Of a DNA stretch of 35,749 bases, positions 11,298 to 23,524 are shown piece after piece. The stretch comes from an uncultured bacterium (lineage in GTDB: Bacteria; Patescibacteriota; Gracilibacteria; Absconditabacterales; Absconditicoccaceae). The translations under genes were made by a program, and so were the position numbers. The notes under the pieces were generated by a model that did no database searches, was not told the DNA's origin, and saw nothing but the letters and a program-made list of their open reading frames with translations. The stretch spans positions 1 to 35,749 of the forward strand of contig CAMJDC010000006.1 in the NCBI GenBank assembly GCA_946404285.1, read 5' to 3'. Position 1 is the stretch's first letter. Every line of letters begins with the position of its first letter.

Positions 11298-12110
11298 TTA
11301 AATCTCTTCTATTTGTACTTCTGCATTTTTTCATCTTTGTAGTAGCCGTATTAATTGTTTATTACGAGTTAAAAATTCTGAAGGTTGATTTATTCGTACG
11401 TTAACTCAATATTTTCAATCAGAATTTTTTACTAAATTATTGAAACATTCTTCAATTATAGAAAAATCGTGAAATCTAATCTTGTGAAAATTGAAAAATG
11501 ATTTTATTGCTCTTTGCATACGAAAATAGTGGTAATGCATAGGCAAAATCGTATCTATGTATGCATCCTTAAAGTAACGCAAATCATTTTTCATTGTGCG
11601 GATTAAATATGGGTTATGAACTCACAAATCGTTTATATTCATTGTCCATGAATGTGCAGATTTTACTCGATAATGGAATGGATAACTGAATTTTTTAATT
11701 GATTTTTGTTCATCTGTTGGATTGTAGTTTTTTTCTTCTTTTTCAAAGAATTCTTGTACTTTTCAGCTTGAACCAAAATCTGATAAAATTCAGATTTTAC
11801 CTACTAATGAATGTTTGAATGCATATTCATGTAAATATTTCTCGAATAATGGTAAAACTTTAAATGAAAGTTTTTTGTCTGAATATTTTAAAGCTAGTTC
11901 ATAAACAGGATCTACGATGATTATTTCAGCTCATTTTTCTGTTAAAAACTCTCAGGCTTTTTCAATGCAATCTAATACATAATTCAAAGATTTTTCTCAA
12001 TATGGAAAATTAGTCTGGTCACAGTAGATTAGATATTCATTATCATAACGTGTCAAAAATTTGAATATAGACAAAGTATCAATTCATGAACTAATTATCC
12101 CTATTTTCAT
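11298..12110 (-). CDS. divergent glutamate-racemase-like paralog, probably lacking the catalytic cysteines
   Basis: MKIGIISSGIDTLSIFKFLTRYDNEYLIYCDQTNFPYGEKSLNYV parallels the MurI N-terminus; the ACNTA and GCTHYP positions read IIVDPVYELAL and TILPMHYHYF. Confidence 0.65.
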
Positions 12111-12703
12111 GCTAATTGTTTTTTTAGATAAATGTATGTAGGTACTACGTCCATTATATCATCTAGATTTTTTGCATTTAATACATGAGAAACGTTTCGC
12201 ATTTGTTTTTCGAGTTGTAATTTTCTTGTGGAAATTTTGCTTGTGTCTCAGGATCATACACTGTTAATAAGTGCATAGTATTCTACTTCTAATTCTGAAT
12301 AATAGGTTTTCATTGGAGTTTGTAATATTTGGTAATATTTTTCAAAGAAATTTGATTCAAAAACATCTATTGATCTAATGATTTGAGCTCTATAGCTAAT
12401 CAATTCTAAAAGATCTGTTTTTTTCTTTTCTAATACTTCATTTCGGTAATATACATCATCTCATTGATCTATATAAGAACGAATGGTGAGTATTTCATCA
12501 TATTTTTTTAAAGCTAAATTATATAATGTATCTAGATATGACTTACATTTTTGGGTTCATTCTTCATTTTTTAGGAATAATGTTACATTTTTTTGTTCAA
12601 ATTTACAGTAAATCTTGTCTTGTAAATATCAAAAACTCTGACTAGACAACATAGTCATAAATACTAACAACAAGAATATTCCAAATTTACGCATTCTTTT
12701 CAT
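12101..12703 (-). CDS. putative secreted/periplasmic helical protein
   Basis: Signal-like MKRMRKFGIFLLLVFMTMLSSQSFG; end overlaps the next start by 10 nt. Confidence 0.6.
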
Positions 12704-12763
12704 TTTGAGTAAAATATGTTCAACCGTTTTATAAATAATTATACAAAAAAATCAAATAGTGGA

Positions 12764-13789
12764 CTAATTTTGGAGTAAGACTTTTTTTATTGTGAAAAAA
12801 TAGTTTTCAGGTTGTGCATTCCCGTTTTTAATATCATAATCTATATCTACAATACTCTTGAATAAAGTCTGAATTAGATTTCTTTTTTCTTTTAGAAGTT
12901 TTAATTTTTTTGTGATATTCATCATTGCTCGTGGGTTTTGTTTTAGTTCTTCAGCTATTTCTTTTGAATTTGTAATTCAGTGGTCTGCATAATCTAATAC
13001 GAATAAATAATTTCTAAGTCACCATGCAAATGAACCATTTACTGCATTTCGGTCTAGTCCGTCATCTTGTAATCATTGAATGAATTTTATGGCAGATTTT
13101 GCATCGGTTAGAGCTAAATCTAGAAGTTGAAAAATATCTTCTTCTATCATTCCAAAACAAACTTCATCTACTACTTTTGGAGTTATTTCTTCATTGTAAT
13201 ATTTTTTCCAATACCTTAGCTTATCTATTTCAGATTCTAAACGGAATTGGTCATTTCATACTTTATGAATTAATGTTTCGATTACTTTGGAATTCAGATT
13301 TAAATCTTTTGATTCTTGAGTAATGAAATTTGATAATTCGTAATCTTTGAGAGGGACGAAAGATTTTAATATTTTTTCTGATTGATTTTTAGGGGGATTG
13401 TCTTTATCTAGTTTATCAAATCGTTTATAAAAACGTCCACGTTTATCAGGTTTATAAGAAACACATACTAGTACGACTTCACTAGGAAGTGGATAATTCA
13501 TTATATCTTCAGTTAATTTTTCAATTTCTTCGGCTTTAATAGCGTTAGATTTTTCTGTATCTAAGGGAATTCCGTATAATATTATCAATTTTTTTGTAAC
13601 AAAAAATCATCAACTAAAAATAGTCTGTTTTATTTGACCATAATCTCGATTTTCACGGTTAAATACAAAAACACTATCTGTTCCGTTTTTTTCAGCAAAT
13701 GCATTCTTCCGTTTTTTTAATTCTTTATTTAAAGTATAACTATTTTCTCACGTAAAAAGGAAAATTTTTTTGGAAGTTCCTTCAGCCAT
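12764..13789 (-). CDS. holA: DNA polymerase III delta subunit-like protein
   Basis: FLFTGENSYTLNKELKKRKNAF, LIILYGIP, VGNDQFRLESEIDKLRYW, IFQLLDLALTDAKSAIKFIQ; HolA-like architecture. Confidence 0.75.
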
Positions 13790-13936
13790 ACAGATTAAAA
13801 CTGGTAAATAAAATTCAGTACTTTCATTATATTAATTTATTATTTAAAAGCAATCAATAAGCTTGTGTGGTTTTTTAATGTTGACTTTGTTGGAAGTTTG
13901 ATTATAAATATAGTATGTAAACAAAAATTTAAGTAT

Positions 13937-14290
13937 ATGGTTATATTTTTGCTTTGGTTAGGATTAATTTGTTGCGCTGTAGCAAATGGTTTAATTTATG
14001 ATCGAGTGCAAGCACCAGAAATCAATCATTATTTGCTGATTGTAGGATGTGTTGCTGCAATTCTTCTCGCAATTCATCGTATCTATACTAGACATTGGGA
14101 AGCTATTGAAGATGAACATTCTAAACATAGTTGGGTGTTTATTTCGTCGACAATTGTATCGGTAATTGTTGGTGTTTCATCGCTCTTTGCAGTTCATGTT
14201 GGGGAAGTTTCCTGGGGATTCCCTTTTGGATGTTTTACGGCATTTGTACTGTTTACTATAGCATCGTTGAAGGAGAGAAAGTATGTTTAA
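13937..14290 (+). CDS. small integral membrane protein
   Basis: Hydrophobic ORF MVIFLLWLGLICCAVANGL..., no TGA codons, followed by a terminator. Confidence 0.6.
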   Translation: MVIFLLWLGLICCAVANGLIYDRVQAPEINHYLLIVGCVAAILLAIHRIYTRHWEAIEDEHSKHSWVFISSTIVSVIVGVSSLFAVHVGEVSWGFPFGCFTAFVLFTIASLKERKYV

Positions 14291-14295
14291 AAATT

Positions 14296-14328
14296 ATTAG
14301 CGGTCCATGTGGGGTCGCTAATTTTTTA
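14296..14328 (+). terminator. intrinsic terminator
   Basis: ATTAGCG...CGCTAAT stem followed by TTTTTT. Confidence 0.8.
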
Positions 14329-14420
14329 TAATGACTTATTTTATATTTGTTTATCTCTTGCTTTTTATATTTGAAAATTTACCCTAATGATATAGTCAGA
14401 TTTTATCTCTTAATTTATGG

Positions 14421-14933
14421 ATGATGAAAACTGTTCTTATGATTATTGCGAATAATGGGTTTCAGGATCATGAATTTTCTGCAACTTATGAAGCCCTGCA
14501 ACAAGCTAATGCTCAAATTACTATCGCTGCATGAAGAAAAGGGCAGTGTGTGTGAGTTTTTGGACAAAAAATGGAGGCAGTTTATGAATTATCGGAGGTA
14601 AAGTGAGATAAATTTGAGATGGTGATATTTATTTGATGATGAGGTTGTTTGACGCAGTATTTGCATAATTCCGATTATTTGCGTATAGCACAGGAGGCAA
14701 AAAAACTCTGAGCAATTTGTATAGCTCCTATGGTAGTGAGTGAAAGTGGGGTATTTAACTGAAAAATAGTAACTTCACGAGATGATGAATGATTACAAAA
14801 AAAGTTTATAGAAAATTATGGTGGAGTGCGAAAAGATGAAGTGGTAGTTCGTTATGGAAATATAGTTACAGCAAATGGTCCGGAAGCAGCAGAAATGTTT
14901 GGAAAAGAATGTGTTAAATTGTTAGAAGAATAA
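14421..14933 (+). CDS. DJ-1/PfpI family protein
   Basis: MMKTVLMIIANNGFQDHEFSATYEALQQANAQITIAA, VIFIGGGGCLTQYL, GAICIAPMVVSESG. Confidence 0.82.
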
Positions 14934-14939
14934 AAAATA

Positions 14940-15027
14940 GTCATTCTGAGCGTTAGCGAAGAATCTTAGGTGATGACAAATTTAACACACAAGATTCTTC
15001 ATTTCGTTACACTACATTCAGAATGAC
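14940..15027. repeat. palindromic MITE-like repeat, copy 1
   Basis: GTCATTCTGAGCGTTAGCGAAGAATCTT...AAGATTCTTCATTTCGTTACACTACATTCAGAATGAC; matches 19990-20069 in inverted orientation. Confidence 0.85.
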
Positions 15028-15036
15028 AGTAAATAA

Positions 15037-15837
15037 TTATAAATTATATAGTAGTTTTGTATTCTCTTCAACAATTTTTTCCAAATCATCTTCTTTGATA
15101 TTTAATAATTCACATAATTTTTCATAAACATAGGTTACGTAGGCTGGTTCGTTCTGTTGGCCACGCATAGTTTGTGGGGGAAGAAATGGGGCGTCTGTTT
15201 CAGTCAGAATTTTTGCAGTTTTGATATTACGGATTGATTTGCGAATTTTTTCAGCACTTGGATATTCGATTACATTTGTACAACCAATTCGTAGGTTTGG
15301 GAAAGTCATTTCACATTCTTCTAGTTCATCTATTCCATATCACCAAGCGTGAAAATAGATTTTTAAATCTGAAAAATCTTTGAGGACTTCCATAGTTTCA
15401 TGGAATCCATCACGAGAGTGAATCATCAATGGTAAATTTAGCTTTCTAGCAAGTTCGGCTTGTAATTTTAAAGCATTTTGTTGAACTTTTACAGTTGGAT
15501 TCTCTGAAAAATGGAGATCGATTCCGCATTCTCAAATTGCTACGATATGATTTTTGTTTTTTTCATATAAGGTTTCCAAATTATTCAAAAGTGGTAAAAA
15601 ATCTGATTTATTTTGAGGGATATCACACGGATGCCGTCAGATTGCTGTTTTTACTATTAAATTTGGGAAATCTTTAATTGATTCTTTTGCCATTTGAATT
15701 CATTTTTGATTATATTCATTATTTGCTCATGCATTAACTAGAATTTTTCATCAGATTCTTTCAAAATTTTCTAAATATTTTTTATAATCTCAAAAAAGTT
15801 GGTTTGTATTTAAGTGGGTGTGTGTATCAATTATCAT
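15037..15837 (-). CDS. tatD: TatD family deoxyribonuclease
   Basis: MIIDTHTHLN, IGRHPCDIPQ, IGECGIDLHFSENPTVKVQQNALKLQAELARKLNLPLMIHSRDGFHETMEVL, ILTETDAPFLPP. Confidence 0.92.
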
Positions 15838-15903
15838 TATTTAAATATTTTATCATATTAAAATCAAAAGATATTTTTCAATCTCTGAAGATTTATAAGG
15901 CAA

Positions 15904-18156
15904 TTATCTCAATTCTTTACTAATAACTTCAATTCATGAATCATTTTGGCGAATACCTGCTAATAAGAAGCCGATTTTTGCAGGATTAGAGATATCTCAT
16001 TCAATGATAGCCATAGTCATTTTTCAGTCAAGTTTCTCAAGTTCAAACTTGAAAATTGGAATAGAAAATGTACTAAATAAAGCAATTATATCGATAATAC
16101 TCATTTCTTTTTGGGAAAAATTCAACTTAATATGTAATGTATAATTTGTAGATTTTTCGTTTTCTTTCCAATGTGCTTCCAATAATGATGAATAAGATAA
16201 TGTTTTGAGGGCTTTGCATTTTAATGTATGAATTTTTATTCAATCACGACCAGATTTAGCAATGATTTTATCTCAAATATTTGGTTTACATTCAGGACAG
16301 AATACACAATGCAGTAATTTATCGTTATCAACGATTACGTCAGAAGATTTAGTTTCACCGGATATTGCAGCAGTAATTTCAGATTTTAATTCTTTTTGTA
16401 GTGTGTTTGCGTCAGTTATTAAAGTTTTTCATTGAGTTTCTCTCTGTAAATTAGGATATGCAGCACGTACTATACTTCAATATGTTTCTTGTTTATCAAG
16501 GACTTGTAATAATCTTCTTTCTACTTCTAAAGGTTCTCACAATTTTTGTATTAAATCGGCATCAGAGCGAAACATAGGAAGTCATAAATTTTTGAGATAT
16601 TGATTTAATCCATCGATAGCTTCATCCAAACGAGCTTCTCTTTCTTGCATACGAACATATTTAATCAATTGTCCACGTGCAGATGGAGTGTGTAAATAGT
16701 CAATCCAATGTTTTACTGCTGAATAACGATTTTTGAATGTATTAATTTTTATAATATCTCATGTTTTTACAACGTAAGAAAGTGGTCTAATTTGACCGTT
16801 AACTATAGCATTTTTAAATTTAAGTCAGATTTCTGAGTGAATGCTAAATGCAAAATCTAATACAGAAGAACCTGTTGGTAGTTCTTTTATATCTCATTTT
16901 GGAGTATAAACGAAAATTGTTTTGTCCAAAATCTCAATATTTAAAGCGTCTTTGAACTTTTCTTTGTCGTCGGACAATTGGTAATCTGAAACGATTTGTT
17001 GTAAACGTTGTATCCATTGTCATTGTTGAGAAGGTGCGATTACACTTGCATTGCTTTCTGCATAAGCAAAATGAGCAGCGACTCAAAATTCTGCAACTTC
17101 ATCCATTTTTTTAGTTCTGATTTGTATTTCAACTGGAAAACGAAACATTCATAAAATTGTAGTATGAATACTTTTGTATCAGTTGAACTTTGGAATAGCA
17201 ATATAATCTTTAATTTTTTTGATAAGCGGGGTGTAATATTTGTGAATAATTCAGAGTATCATATAACAATCAGTTACAGTTTCAGTTACCACACGAAAAG
17301 CTAGTAAATCCATAATTCTACTTACGTCTTCTGTATGATATTTTTTGTCCATCTTTTCAAAAATCCTGAATGGACTTTTGATTCTTCATAGTACTTTGAA
17401 ATCTTCAATTCATTCTTTTTTTAAAATATCAGTCAGATTTTTTATTCATCTATTGAGAAATTTAGATCCATCTTGAAATTGTTTAGTCAAATATCACATA
17501 ATCTCTTCAAATTTCTCTGGATAAAGTACACGAAAAGATCAGTTTTCAAGATATAATTGGTAATTATATAGTCAAAGTCTTTTGGCTAAAGGAGCATAAA
17601 TTTTTAGGGTTTCGGTGGCTATCTTAATTCTTTTTGCTTCTTCTGGGTGATATTGTAAAGTTTGAATATTATGTATACGATCTGCAAATTTTACAAAAAT
17701 GACACGTAAATCTTTGGCCATAGCAAGAAATGTCTTTTTTATGGTCTCTAAGTCACGTTCTTCTCATTTATATCTAACACTAGACACTTTTACTAGTCAT
17801 TCACAAATATCTGCAATTTCCTTTCAGAATAATTTTTCTATATCTTCATATGTATAATCTGTGTCTTCAATGACGTCGTGAAGAATACATGATTGAATGG
17901 AAACAACGTCAGGTTTAATCTCCATAAGAAATTCTGTGGCTCTAAGTGGGTGGATTATATATGGTTCTCAAGATTTACGATAAACTCATTTATGAGCTTC
18001 ACGAGTAAATTCATAAGTTCTAACTATTTCATCAATTTCTTCAGGTTTGAGATATTTTCTAGCTTTACTCAAAATATTCTCCAAGACGTCAACTGGATTT
18101 TCTTCATGGCATAATTCGTAGTTGAAGAATTCTTGAAAACTTTGTAGGTCTTCCAT
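15904..18156 (-). CDS. relA/spoT: RelA/SpoT (p)ppGpp synthetase/hydrolase
   Basis: HD domain (YIIHPLRATEFL, CILHDVIEDTDYTYEDIEKLFG, FVKFADRIHNIQTL), synthetase domain (RIMDLLAFRVV, DYIAIPKFNGYKSIHTTI, VEIQIRTKKMDEVAEFGVAAHFAY), TGS domain. Confidence 0.95.
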
Positions 18157-18381
18157 GATAGAATTATGGAGTAAAGTGTTTTAAGAATAGACAAAATTTT
18201 TTGACTTGCAAGTTAAAATTTGAGTTTTTAATGTGAGAATTATTTTGGGGTTGTGCTTATGGTTTATAGTATCTTTTTTCAAAAAAAAACTATTGAAAAA
18301 AAAATGTAAATTTTTATATTCCTATGCGTAATTACTTAAATAGTTTTCAGCTATTTTTTAGTTTATACTGAAATTTGAAAA

Positions 18382-18846
18382 ATGGATCAGTGAAACAAGG
18401 AACAGATTTTTTTGTTGCTATCTAATATTGAGGAGAATAAGAAGATGATACCTACTTTTTCAGATATGTGTGAGCATCCTTTATTATGAAGTAGGTTTTC
18501 AGCAATGAAGTGAAAAGAAAAATCTGAGATTCAAGATTGTATAAATGAATATATTCAAAACAGGATTCAATCTTTAGGTAAAACTAAATGATGACAGCTT
18601 TTTCAAAGATTTTATGAATCAGAAAATGAACTTTTTTGGAAATTTAGAGAGTTAAACGAAAATGATAAAACAGCTTCAACAAAAGAGTTTCAGAAGGTAT
18701 GAAAGCAAGTAGAACAAGAAATGTTTCGTCTAGAATGAATTTTAACGGACAGAATGCTCAAACAAGAGAAGTGATTAGATAAGGTTATGGATTCATTCTA
18801 TAATATTATATATACATTTTTCCCTAGATATAACGCAATTCAATAA
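18382..18846 (+). CDS. hypothetical protein
   Basis: Intact table-25 frame MDQGNKEQIFLLLSNIEENKKMIPTFSDMCEHPLLGSRF... Confidence 0.6.
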
Positions 18847-18937
18847 TTTGGAGGAATGAATCAGAATAAAAATTACTTGCATAATTTAAATGAAAAATTA
18901 TATATAGGCAGTTATTTATATTATTAAAGATATTACG

Positions 18938-19303
18938 ATGTGAATGCCAAATCTTAGAGACATGCAAAAATATAAAGAAATGTATTCAAAATATAAACAA
19001 CTTGATAAGAAATTAAAAAGTTTGGTTATTAGAGCAAAGGAATGAAAATTTATGGAAGATGGAGAAGAAAAGGATCAAGTGATGATTGATATTTCTGGAG
19101 AAATGAAGTTAAAAGATCTTAAAATAAATGATCCTTCATTGTTAAATCCATCAAGGAAATCAGAGTTAGAAAATTTATTAATTGTTGCTATTCAGAAAGC
19201 TCAGAATAAAGCACAGGAGGTAGTAGCTCAACAAACAAAGGATATTCTTTGAGTAGATTCAAATGATTTGGCTGGAATGTTGGAAGGTGCTTGATTATGA
19301 TAA
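18938..19303 (+). CDS. YbaB/EbfC nucleoid-associated protein-like
   Basis: Small helical protein, KDQVMIDISGEMKLKDLKINDPSLL...LENLLIVAIQKAQNKAQEVVAQQ...GMLEGAGLGG. Confidence 0.75.
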
Positions 19304-19326
19304 GATAAATTATCCAAAATATAAAA

Positions 19327-19353
19327 AACATCCATGAGTTGGATGTTTTTTTG
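19327..19353 (+). terminator. intrinsic terminator
   Basis: AACATCCA-TGAGT-TGGATGTT followed by a T-run. Confidence 0.85.
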
Positions 19354-19372
19354 TTTTTTGATATGGGTTTAA

Positions 19373-19957
19373 TTAGAAATCTTCATTCATTTTTACGTAA
19401 TATCCTTGGTCATGTCCACATAATGGGCAAACTTTTGGAGGCTCTTTTCCTTTCCAAACATATCCACATTTTGTACAAGTCCAGTAAGTTTCTTCATCTC
19501 TCTTGAATACCAAGTCATCTTTTACTAAATCGTGAAGTTTTTTGTATCTTTCTTCGTGGTGTTTTTCTGCTACCATAATAGCTTTAATTCTAGCTGCAAA
19601 TTGTGGATATCATTCTTCTTCCGCAACTTTTGCAAATTCAGGATACATATCAGCCCATTCTTCATATTCACCAGCAATTGCTGTTTCTAGATTCATTTTA
19701 GTGTCTCCAAATTTAATCATAGTTGTAGTTTCTATATCGATGTATGGCATTTCAACTCATTCTTTTTCTACAAATTCCTGCATCATTTTGAATAACCACT
19801 CAGCATGTTCTTTTTCTTGTTCGGCTGTTTCAAGGAATACATTTGCAATTTGTAAATATCATGCTTTTTTCGCTACACTAGCATAGATTGTATAACGATT
19901 TCTTGCTTGTGATTCTCATGCGAAAGCTCTTGCTAAGTTTTCTAATGTTTTTTTCAT
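19373..19957 (-). CDS. rubrerythrin
   Basis: LARAFAGESQARNRYTIYA, EQEKEHAEWLFK, AIAGEYEEWADMYPEFAKVAEEEGYPQFAARI, EKHHEERY, C-terminal rubredoxin-like CTKCGYVW...CPLCGH. Confidence 0.95.
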
Positions 19958-19989
19958 TGTTAAGTTAGTAAGGAAATAAAATGCATTTT

Positions 19990-20069
19990 GTCATTCTGAA
20001 TGGAACGTAGTGGAATGAAGAATCTTATGTGTTGTATGCTAAAGATTCTTCGTTAATGCTCAGAATGAC
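19990..20069. repeat. palindromic MITE-like repeat, copy 2 (inverted relative to copy 1)
   Basis: GTCATTCTGAATGGAACGTAGTGGAATGAAGAATCTTA...AAAGATTCTTCGTTAATGCTCAGAATGAC. Confidence 0.85.
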
Positions 20070-20076
20070 ATTAGAA

Positions 20077-20892
20077 TTATTTGCTTGGTTCGATTATAGT
20101 TGGTTGATTTTTATGAAATTTTTCATTCCATTTAGCTTTAAGTATGGCTCTATATCTTCGTGAAAATTGGCAAATGCTGAATAGACAAGAAGTCAAAAGA
20201 TAAAGTCCAACGGCTGAATTTAATCAGAATACCATTAATCACATCATCAAACTCATTCCAATATTCATACCTCACATCATCTTTGTCATATCTGGCATTG
20301 TAGCACCTGGAACTTTTGGCATAGATTTCTTGTTTTGAGTGAGCTGAGTTAGCTGCATTTGTATGTAATATAGTGCTGTAACGATGATTGTTAGTACTCG
20401 ATTTCTACTAGTGAATAAATCTATTCATAGGAACATATGGTTTATGCTTCCAGCCTCCAAATATTTCTGTCCAAAACTGTAGAAGAAACTGTATAACCAA
20501 TCTACATCTGCAGGAATTCATCCATTTTGAGCGATAACTCGAATAACTCTATAAAGTCAGATGAAAACAGGGATTTGAATAAGCATTGTTAAACAACCCT
20601 TGAATGGTCATTTTCACTCAGTTTTGAAGAGTTTCATGGTTTCTTCACTAAGTTTCTGAGGGTCATCAGCATATTTCTTTTGCAATTCTTCTACTTTTGG
20701 TTGAATATTACTCATTCATTGAGTCATATTGTTTGATGCAGCTGATGATTTGTACATTAATCATCTTACGAGTAATGTTAGTGCGACAATGGCAATCCAA
20801 AGTTGTCATCCAGAGATAGCTAAAAATATTACTAGAATATTGAACACTGGACGGTACAATATCTGTGTTACCAATATATTCCAAATATTCAT
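20077..20892 (-). CDS. yidC: YidC/Oxa1 membrane protein insertase
   Basis: ALTLLVRGLMYKSSAASNNM, IQPKVEELQKKYADDPQKLSEETMKLFK, GCLTMLIQIPVFIGLYRVIR, GLNSAVGLYLLTSCLFSICQ. Confidence 0.9.
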
Positions 20893-20924
20893 TATTTATA
20901 TAATAGAAATAAAATCTGATTTTT

Positions 20925-21473
20925 TTAAACTTTTAAAACTTCTTCAGTTTTTCATTTTACTAGTTCATCGATTTTTGTGTTCATCTTTTTGGTTAAATCA
21001 TCGATATTTGATTCATTTGCTTTATGTTCATCTTCTGAAATCTCTTTTGCAGTGAAAGATTTTTTGGTATCGTTCATAGCATCTTGTCTGATTTTTCTGA
21101 TATTTCATTTAGTGTCTTCTCACATTGCTTTAATGTTTTTTGCAATTTGTTCTCTTCTTTCTTGTGTAAGTTGAGGAACTTTCACTAAGATGTGAGAACC
21201 TTGATTGTCTACTCATACTCATAAATCTGCTTCATAGATTGCATTTGCAATGTGTTTTGATGAAGATTTGTCCCATGGCTCAATTTTAATAGTTGAATGA
21301 TCAAGTGCTGTAATGAGAGCGATTCCATTCATTTTCATGGTACCATAGTCTGTTTCTACGTTCAGATTTTCTACTAATCACGTAGTCGCTCTTCAGACTT
21401 GCATTCATTTGAATTCGTTTTCTAAGTAAGCAATAGCTTTTTCCATTTGCTGTTGGTAGGCGTTTATATCCAT
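20925..21473 (-). CDS. frr: ribosome recycling factor
   Basis: MEKAIAYLENEF, ENLNVETDYG, ALDHSTIKIEPGDKSSSKHIANAIYEADLG, VKVPQLTQERREQIAKNIK, IRKIRQDAMND. Confidence 0.92.
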
Positions 21474-21581
21474 AATCTTTTTGATAATATAAAAGATAGA
21501 AAATTGATTTCTCAATTACTTAATCTATAGGAAAAATCATTTCGTTTGCAATATTATTTTAGATAATATTTTTAAATGGAA

Positions 21582-23378
21582 TTAATTGTTTTCATCAGTC
21601 AGGAATCCTCATGATTGAATAGACCGTAATTTATGATAAATTCAGTTTTCATTTTGAATTAGGACGTTATGACTTCATTTTTCTACGATTTTTCAGTTAT
21701 CCATTACTATAATTTTGTCCATCTTGGCTATAGTCGAAAGTCTATGGGCTATTACGATGCAAGTTTTATTTTTCATTACTTCATCCATTGCGTCTTGTAT
21801 GTATTTTTCAGATTCGGAATCTAGTGAAGAAGTAGCTTCGTCCATTACTAAAATATTTTTGTTTTCTAAAATTGCTCTAGCAATAGCGATTCTTTGTCTT
21901 TCTCATCATGAAAGTTTGATTCATCTTTCTCATACATAACTTTCATATCCATTTTTTAAGTTTGTTATAAAATCGTGACATTTTGCCATCTTTGCAGCAG
22001 CAATGATTTCTTCTTCATTTGCATTAGGTCTTCAATATGCTATATTCTCTTTGATAGTTCTATGGAATAGAATTGGATCTTGTGGAACCATGGATAGTTG
22101 TCCTCTTAGAGAATCTTGTGTAACTTGTGAAATATCTTGTCAGTCTATGAGAATTTTTCATCATTGAATATCGAAAAATCTGAATAATAACTTGATGAGA
22201 GTAGTTTTTCAGCTTCCAGATGCTCAGACTATGGCAATTTTTTCTCCAGGTTTAATAGATAGGTTTAATCATTCAAATACATTTTTTCATTCGATATAAC
22301 TAAATGTTACATTTTCAAAATCTATTTTTCCATTTCAGATTTTTAATTTCTTGTTTGTATGGTCTTGAATTTCGTGTGGTGTGTTAAGTATTTCAAGCAT
22401 TTCTGTAGATTCTCATAGGGCTCTACTCATGGCTTTGAGAATGTATCTAATGTTGGATAATTGGTTAGAGATTCTCATCACATATAGTTGGACTAAGATT
22501 ATTACAGATGCAGATACCAATCATGCTCCCCATGCTTTTATGGCAAAGTATATAGATCAAATGCTGAATATGCTTGCAGTCATTCCACTTGCGAAAAAAG
22601 ATCGTTCTCCTCGTGTCCATTGTTTTTTCTTTACTTTCATTCGTCACGTTAAAGTTTCTTTAAATCTTTTAAATTCGTAAGGTAATGATGCGAAAACAGA
22701 AACATTAAAATTATTGATAATAGAATCTGATAGTTCTCATGTAGCCTTTGAATTTTGTTCATTCGCCTCTATTTCATACTTTTTAGTTATATTGAAAAAT
22801 ATAATTTGTATGGTAGTATACACCATAACGAATCATAGAAACATGAGTCAGATTGTTATACTTTCTCTCATGACTATAATTATTGTCATTGGTATGAATA
22901 TAATCATATTTAGTATCTGAAAAATGAATATATCCACTACCGTTTCATATGATCCAGCTAATTTGCTTATTTTTCTAATTAAAGATCATGATAAGTTATT
23001 TGAAAAAAATCTATACGAATGTCTGTGTATGTATTGGAAACATTCTTCGTAGATATCTTTAGTGGCATCATTTTCGAATTTTATCATTGGAAATCAAACT
23101 AGTCTTCGTGCTCAATTATTTGTTAATTCTAGTATTAGAAGTATCAGTAAAACTTTTAAAAGCATCGTAACAAGTTCTGGTTTTTCGATTCATGTCATAG
23201 ATACGATATCCACAAGTTTTGTTTGATAAATAGGAGCTATTATGGATATTCAGGCAATTATTATACTTCACAATAAACTTAGAAAGATTAGCCACTTGTA
23301 TGGTTTACTCTTTTTTATAAAGTACTTTATTACCATTCGTAAAATTATTTTATTCTTATTGTTTTCAATTGTTGTCAT
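21582..23378 (-). CDS. ABC exporter (fused TM and ATPase domains)
   Basis: [24 protein letters not shown] (Walker A), [60 protein letters not shown]-terminal TM segments. Confidence 0.93.
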
Positions 23379-23411
23379 TTTTTGAAATATTAAGGATTAA
23401 AAATTGTGCGT

Positions 23412-23442
23412 AAAAAAAGCTGCACCTTTCTTCATGCAGCTT
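23412..23442 (-). terminator. intrinsic terminator in the ABC-exporter leader (attenuator)
   Basis: AAGCTGCA-loop-TGCAGCTT perfect 8-bp stem with U-tract on the minus strand, about 34 nt before the exporter start. Confidence 0.8.
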
Positions 23443-23484
23443 GATGTATTTAATCCTATCAAAAAACTACTTATACATCAAGCT
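23438..23484 (-). promoter_or_regulatory. candidate antiterminator stem competing with the leader terminator
   Basis: RNA arms AGCUUGAUGUA (23474-23484) and UACAUCAAGCU (23438-23448): 11-bp perfect complement; the second arm shares 5 nt (AAGCU) with the terminator 5' arm. Confidence 0.7.
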
Positions 23485-23524
23485 CATGGTATAAAACAAA
23501 GCAATATCGTTTTTTTAGTCGCAT
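23471..23524 (-). CDS. candidate 17-aa leader peptide MRLKKRYCFVLYHELDV
   Basis: ATG...TAA short ORF whose last codons lie in the antiterminator 5' arm. Confidence 0.45.
   Translation of the reverse strand: MRLKKRYCFVLYHELDV

Noticed and set aside
19542-19886. 114-aa plus-strand ORF from the supplied track
   Set aside because: Antisense to the strongly supported rubrerythrin gene; low-complexity Ser/Ala-rich translation.
20729-21055. 108-aa plus-strand ORF from the track
   Set aside because: Antisense to yidC and frr.
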